Shown: positions 61,271 through 64,000 of the stretch, piece after piece
How the letters are laid out: each line of letters opens with the position of its first letter
How positions within the stretch are numbered: the stretch's first letter is position 1
Source: Campylobacter jejuni
GTDB taxonomy: Bacteria > Campylobacterota > Campylobacteria > Campylobacterales > Campylobacteraceae
Assembly: GCF_001457695.1 (NCBI RefSeq)
Contig: NZ_LN831025.1
Location: 930,001 to 994,000, forward strand
DNA: 64,000 nt
Direction: 5' to 3'
Notes under the pieces: model-generated
Seen by the model: the letters and a program-made list of their open reading frames with translations, nothing else
The model's database searches: none
What the model was told of the DNA's origin: nothing
Translations under genes and position numbers: made by a program

Positions 61271-64000
61271 ATGTTTATAAGTTCTAAAACAGAGTTAATT
61301 CAAACTATTAAAAATTTAACAATCAACAATAAAGAAGTTAAACAGATTGATTTTATTTATCCTAATTTTTCTATTCTACACGCTATATTAAAAAATATTG
61401 ATTTTCATCAAAGAAAAATGCTATCTAAAAATCAAATATTGACTATGGAAATACTAGAAATTTTAAAACAAACTTGCGATAATCACAATAATATAGAAAT
61501 AAATATCCATACCCTTAATGAGCTTGATGCTGGACAAAATGTAAATTTAAAAGATTTATCAAGCAGTGAAATTTGCACTAAAGTTTATTTAGAAGACTTA
61601 GAAGAAGAAATTCAAGACAAGAAACAAGGTAAAGATTTTAATCTTTTTTATCATACAGATAAAAATAATCTTTGTATCGAATTTATCAATACTTTAAAAG
61701 AACTAGCCAAAGATTCTGAAGATATAACAACCTTAGACGAGTTAATCGAAAACATTGATCCTGATGATATAAGCAGTGAGAAATTTGATGATTTTAAGAA
61801 AAAAGTTTTAGAAAAGATTGGAAATGTCATAGAATCGGATTTTTTCAAAAATAGCATAAGTCCCACTTTAAAAAATACTTATGAAAAATTTATCAATGAG
61901 TTGTTAGAACACATTAAAAAACTTGCCGAAGAAAAAGAATATGAAAAAATTAAAATCATACTAAGTGCTATAGCGGGTGTTGCAATAGCCACAGTGGTAG
62001 CTGTTCTTACAGGTGGGGCAGGATTAGCTATTTTGGCTGCTGGTTTATTTTCTTTAATGGGTTCTGCAAGCGAGTATTATGAATTTGCTCAAAGAGATTA
62101 TGGCACACTTTTAACGCCTTTAGCCGCATTTTTAGCCACTAGATGTGCTATGTTTATTCATTATATTAATTCTCGCTTGTTATCTTGTGTTTTAATTATT
62201 GATAAAAAAGAAATTATTGATTTAAGTGGTTTTGGATTATATCTTGGAAGTGATGAAAGCAATATCGCTTCGAATTTGGCTTATAAAATCACTTTAAGCG
62301 AAGAAATAAAAAGCATTGAAAATATTTTTAGTGAAATCTTTTTAAACTCAGAACAAAAAGACAAGGGGTATAAAAATACACCCAATGATTCAAAATCGAG
62401 CAATTTACCCGCTTTCATTTCAACGCAAAAATTATCTAATTTGTATTTAAAAAACAATGCTATTTTAAAGAATTTGCAAGAAGATATTAAACAATTTATT
62501 TATTTTTCCTATATAGAAAGTCCAAATTTTAACTCAAGTAAACTAGCTGAATTTTTCGCACAAAAAAATCAAAATGCACAAATAGATTTAAATACAACTA
62601 AAATGAGTAAAAATTATTTGATTATTTCAAATATCCCCAATAAATACAATGCAGGACTTAGTGAAAGTTTAACTCAAGAAATCGCCAATTATAATATACA
62701 AGATAAATACAGAAGAATTAAAAAAAATATTGATACTTCAAAAAAAACTTATGACAGCACAAGAGATTATAGCGAATATAGCATAGAAATGCCACAAGAT
62801 GAAAATGAACCTTATATTTTACAATTAAGCCCTTTTGTGAAAATATCCAAAGAAGCTTATGAGAATAGTAAAAAAGCTTATGAAGATATGCAAAAGGTTT
62901 ATAAATATTTAACAAATTTTGTTGCTACACCGCAGAAGCTACCAGAATTCGCAAAAACAGCTAAAGAAAAATTAGCAATATCAGAAAATGAGCCAATGAT
63001 AGAAATAGTAAAAAAGACGGAAAATTTACGACATTGCGAACGAATAAACATTTTAGCTTATATTGACTACAATAAAAAAATAAATGATAAAAAATGGCTT
63101 CCTTATTTTTATATCAAAAAATTCTTTAAACAAAACGAAGCCAAAGAATCCATCATAGAAAAAGAAAAGAAGATAGCTCATCAATATTTAACTTTTTTGA
63201 AAAAAGAGTTTTTTGAAAAATCGGATAAATCTTCATTTGGGAACTATTCTTTAATGGAATGTTTATTCATTTCATTTGTCTTGTATCAAGCTAAGCTTAT
63301 TTTTCCAAATATCAATTTGGATTTGAAAAAATATGGAGGCAGTAATTTTGTATATATAAAATACTTAGAGGAAACTTATGTTTTATGGACAGATGAATGT
63401 CCAATATATGTAAATAATGAGCCAACAAATATTACAGCATATGAAGTTGTATCGCAATTATTACAAATACTTGACAAAAAAGATTATTCTTTTGTGGAAA
63501 ATGATAGTTCGATAACTATAGATGATTTTTTTAATGAATTATCAAAAGATTTAGATACAACAAATACATTAGATAAAAAAATAATCAAATTAAAGCAAAT
63601 GTATCATTTAGATGAACAAAAATGCATTAAAGAATTTATGAATTTAGACGAAGAAACGCAACGAGCTTTTGTTGCATGGATGGATATAGAGAAACAAATA
63701 TCAGATTTATCAAAGCTTTTGGAACAGATGTATGGAAAAGAATATTTAAATAAGGCAAAAGAACAAAAAACAAGTGAAATATTTACTTATGCAATGTTAA
63801 AAATTTTATTAAGTGCTAGTCCTTTTATCAGCTTTACAGCTCAAATGTTGTGGGATTTTAATTTTTTAAAAACAATAGAATATGTTATTCAAGCTTGTAT
63901 TAAAATAAACAAAGAAGGATTTAAAGAATTTTTTAAAGAACAGCTTGGTATTTTTGCACCTCCAAAAAAGAATAGTATATATCATATACACATAAAATCT
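61271..64000 (+). CDS. 1,304-residue module protein, second intact copy (partial at window end)
   Basis: Open from ATG 61271 to the window end, 910 codons, same sequence as the first 910 residues of the protein at 44866-48780 (MFISSKTELIQTIKN start; hairpin ILSAIAGVAIATVVAVL at about 229-263). The upstream AAGGAAT ribosome site is also duplicated. Whether the remaining ~394 codons are present and the same cannot be seen. It faces the opposite way to the first copy and follows the lysozyme-immunity pair. Confidence 0.8.
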   Translation, partial: MFISSKTELIQTIKNLTINNKEVKQIDFIYPNFSILHAILKNIDFHQRKMLSKNQILTMEILEILKQTCDNHNNIEINIHTLNELDAGQNVNLKDLSSSEICTKVYLEDLEEEIQDKKQGKDFNLFYHTDKNNLCIEFINTLKELAKDSEDITTLDELIENIDPDDISSEKFDDFKKKVLEKIGNVIESDFFKNSISPTLKNTYEKFINELLEHIKKLAEEKEYEKIKIILSAIAGVAIATVVAVLTGGAGLAILAAGLFSLMGSASEYYEFAQRDYGTLLTPLAAFLATRCAMFIHYINSRLLSCVLIIDKKEIIDLSGFGLYLGSDESNIASNLAYKITLSEEIKSIENIFSEIFLNSEQKDKGYKNTPNDSKSSNLPAFISTQKLSNLYLKNNAILKNLQEDIKQFIYFSYIESPNFNSSKLAEFFAQKNQNAQIDLNTTKMSKNYLIISNIPNKYNAGLSESLTQEIANYNIQDKYRRIKKNIDTSKKTYDSTRDYSEYSIEMPQDENEPYILQLSPFVKISKEAYENSKKAYEDMQKVYKYLTNFVATPQKLPEFAKTAKEKLAISENEPMIEIVKKTENLRHCERINILAYIDYNKKINDKKWLPYFYIKKFFKQNEAKESIIEKEKKIAHQYLTFLKKEFFEKSDKSSFGNYSLMECLFISFVLYQAKLIFPNINLDLKKYGGSNFVYIKYLEETYVLWTDECPIYVNNEPTNITAYEVVSQLLQILDKKDYSFVENDSSITIDDFFNELSKDLDTTNTLDKKIIKLKQMYHLDEQKCIKEFMNLDEETQRAFVAWMDIEKQISDLSKLLEQMYGKEYLNKAKEQKTSEIFTYAMLKILLSASPFISFTAQMLWDFNFLKTIEYVIQACIKINKEGFKEFFKEQLGIFAPPKKNSIYHIHIKS

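Larger units (their letters stand above)
61111..64000. repeat. 2.89 kb inverted repeat, right arm (runs to window end)
   Basis: Reverse complement of 46051-48940 with no length differences. With the left arm it encloses 48,941-61,110, about 12.2 kb of effector and immunity genes. Confidence 0.9.

Noticed and set aside
61651-61866. Minus-strand ORFs in the right inverted-repeat arm (also 62718-62915)
   Set aside because: Mirror images of the antisense frames at 48185-48400 and 47136-47333; the real gene is the plus-strand 1,304-residue frame.
29040-64000. Type VI structural genes (Hcp, VgrG, TssB/C)
   Set aside because: I looked for their signatures in all listed proteins and found none; the type VI assignment therefore rests only on the PAAR-like core and effector-type domains.

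Overview
The window comes from an AT-rich epsilonproteobacterium, almost certainly Campylobacter of the C. jejuni/C. coli group. This rests on the gene order at positions 1-10,100, which I recognise as the Cj1002c-Cj1011 block (sixA-like phosphatase, rhomboid protease, PepSY-like protein, FtsH-like ATPase, mtaB, MscS-type channel, aroB, TrkA_C-type protein, tgt, CorA-like transporter), together with very low GC, T/A-rich spacers, poly-G tracts and ATGA gene overlaps.

Positions 1-10,130 are ordinary chromosome. At 10,134 a tRNA-Arg (anticodon GCG) marks the boundary of a large accessory island that continues past the window end. The left part (10.3-25.7 kb) is a decayed mobile-element zone. 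It holds a broken P4-type integrase, a hypothetical gene switched off by a G10 tract, an intact Xer-type recombinase, many small membrane or regulatory genes, and remnants of toxins and defence genes (PemK/MazF-like, HEPN-like). A broken Y-family polymerase gene, an iteron-like repeat region, a DUF3825-like gene and an intact RelE/ParE-type toxin-antitoxin pair complete it.

Positions 25.7-28.4 kb hold a TraG-type conjugation gene cut by one in-frame stop. Immediately beside it (28.38-28.96 kb) are two tandem copies of what looks like a type I toxin-antitoxin locus. Each has a 20-residue hydrophobic peptide ORF, a structured leader, and a perfect TTGACA-17-TATAAT promoter on the opposite strand inside the peptide ORF. 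A third, unrelated candidate of this kind lies at 23.0-23.2 kb.

From 29 kb to the end the window is dominated by repeated polymorphic-toxin modules of type VI secretion character. The repeated order is: carrier protein with a PAAR-like (DUF4280-type) core, immunity protein, ~1,300-residue protein with a membrane hairpin, ~428-residue protein, ~267-residue protein. The carrier core is nearly identical between copies while its ends differ. Around it lie candidate effectors (permuted papain-like, RNase-like tail, lipases, a GH24 lysozyme, a large unknown with a DUF6402-like tail) and many small membrane proteins that are probably immunity proteins, several duplicated or truncated. A plasmid-derived segment (TraC-like primase, Abi_2-like gene, PIN protein, RepL-like replication protein; 37.9-42.2 kb) separates two modules and ends at a 3' fragment of tRNA-Leu. 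A 2.9 kb inverted repeat (46,051-48,940 against 61,111-64,000) encloses about 12 kb of effector and immunity genes and could allow inversion. No Tss structural gene, Hcp or VgrG lies in the window, so the type VI link is inferred from domain content and context.

Many accessory genes carry single-base frameshifts, often in homopolymers. Some may be phase variation or genuine decay; some could be sequencing errors, which cannot be resolved from the sequence alone.
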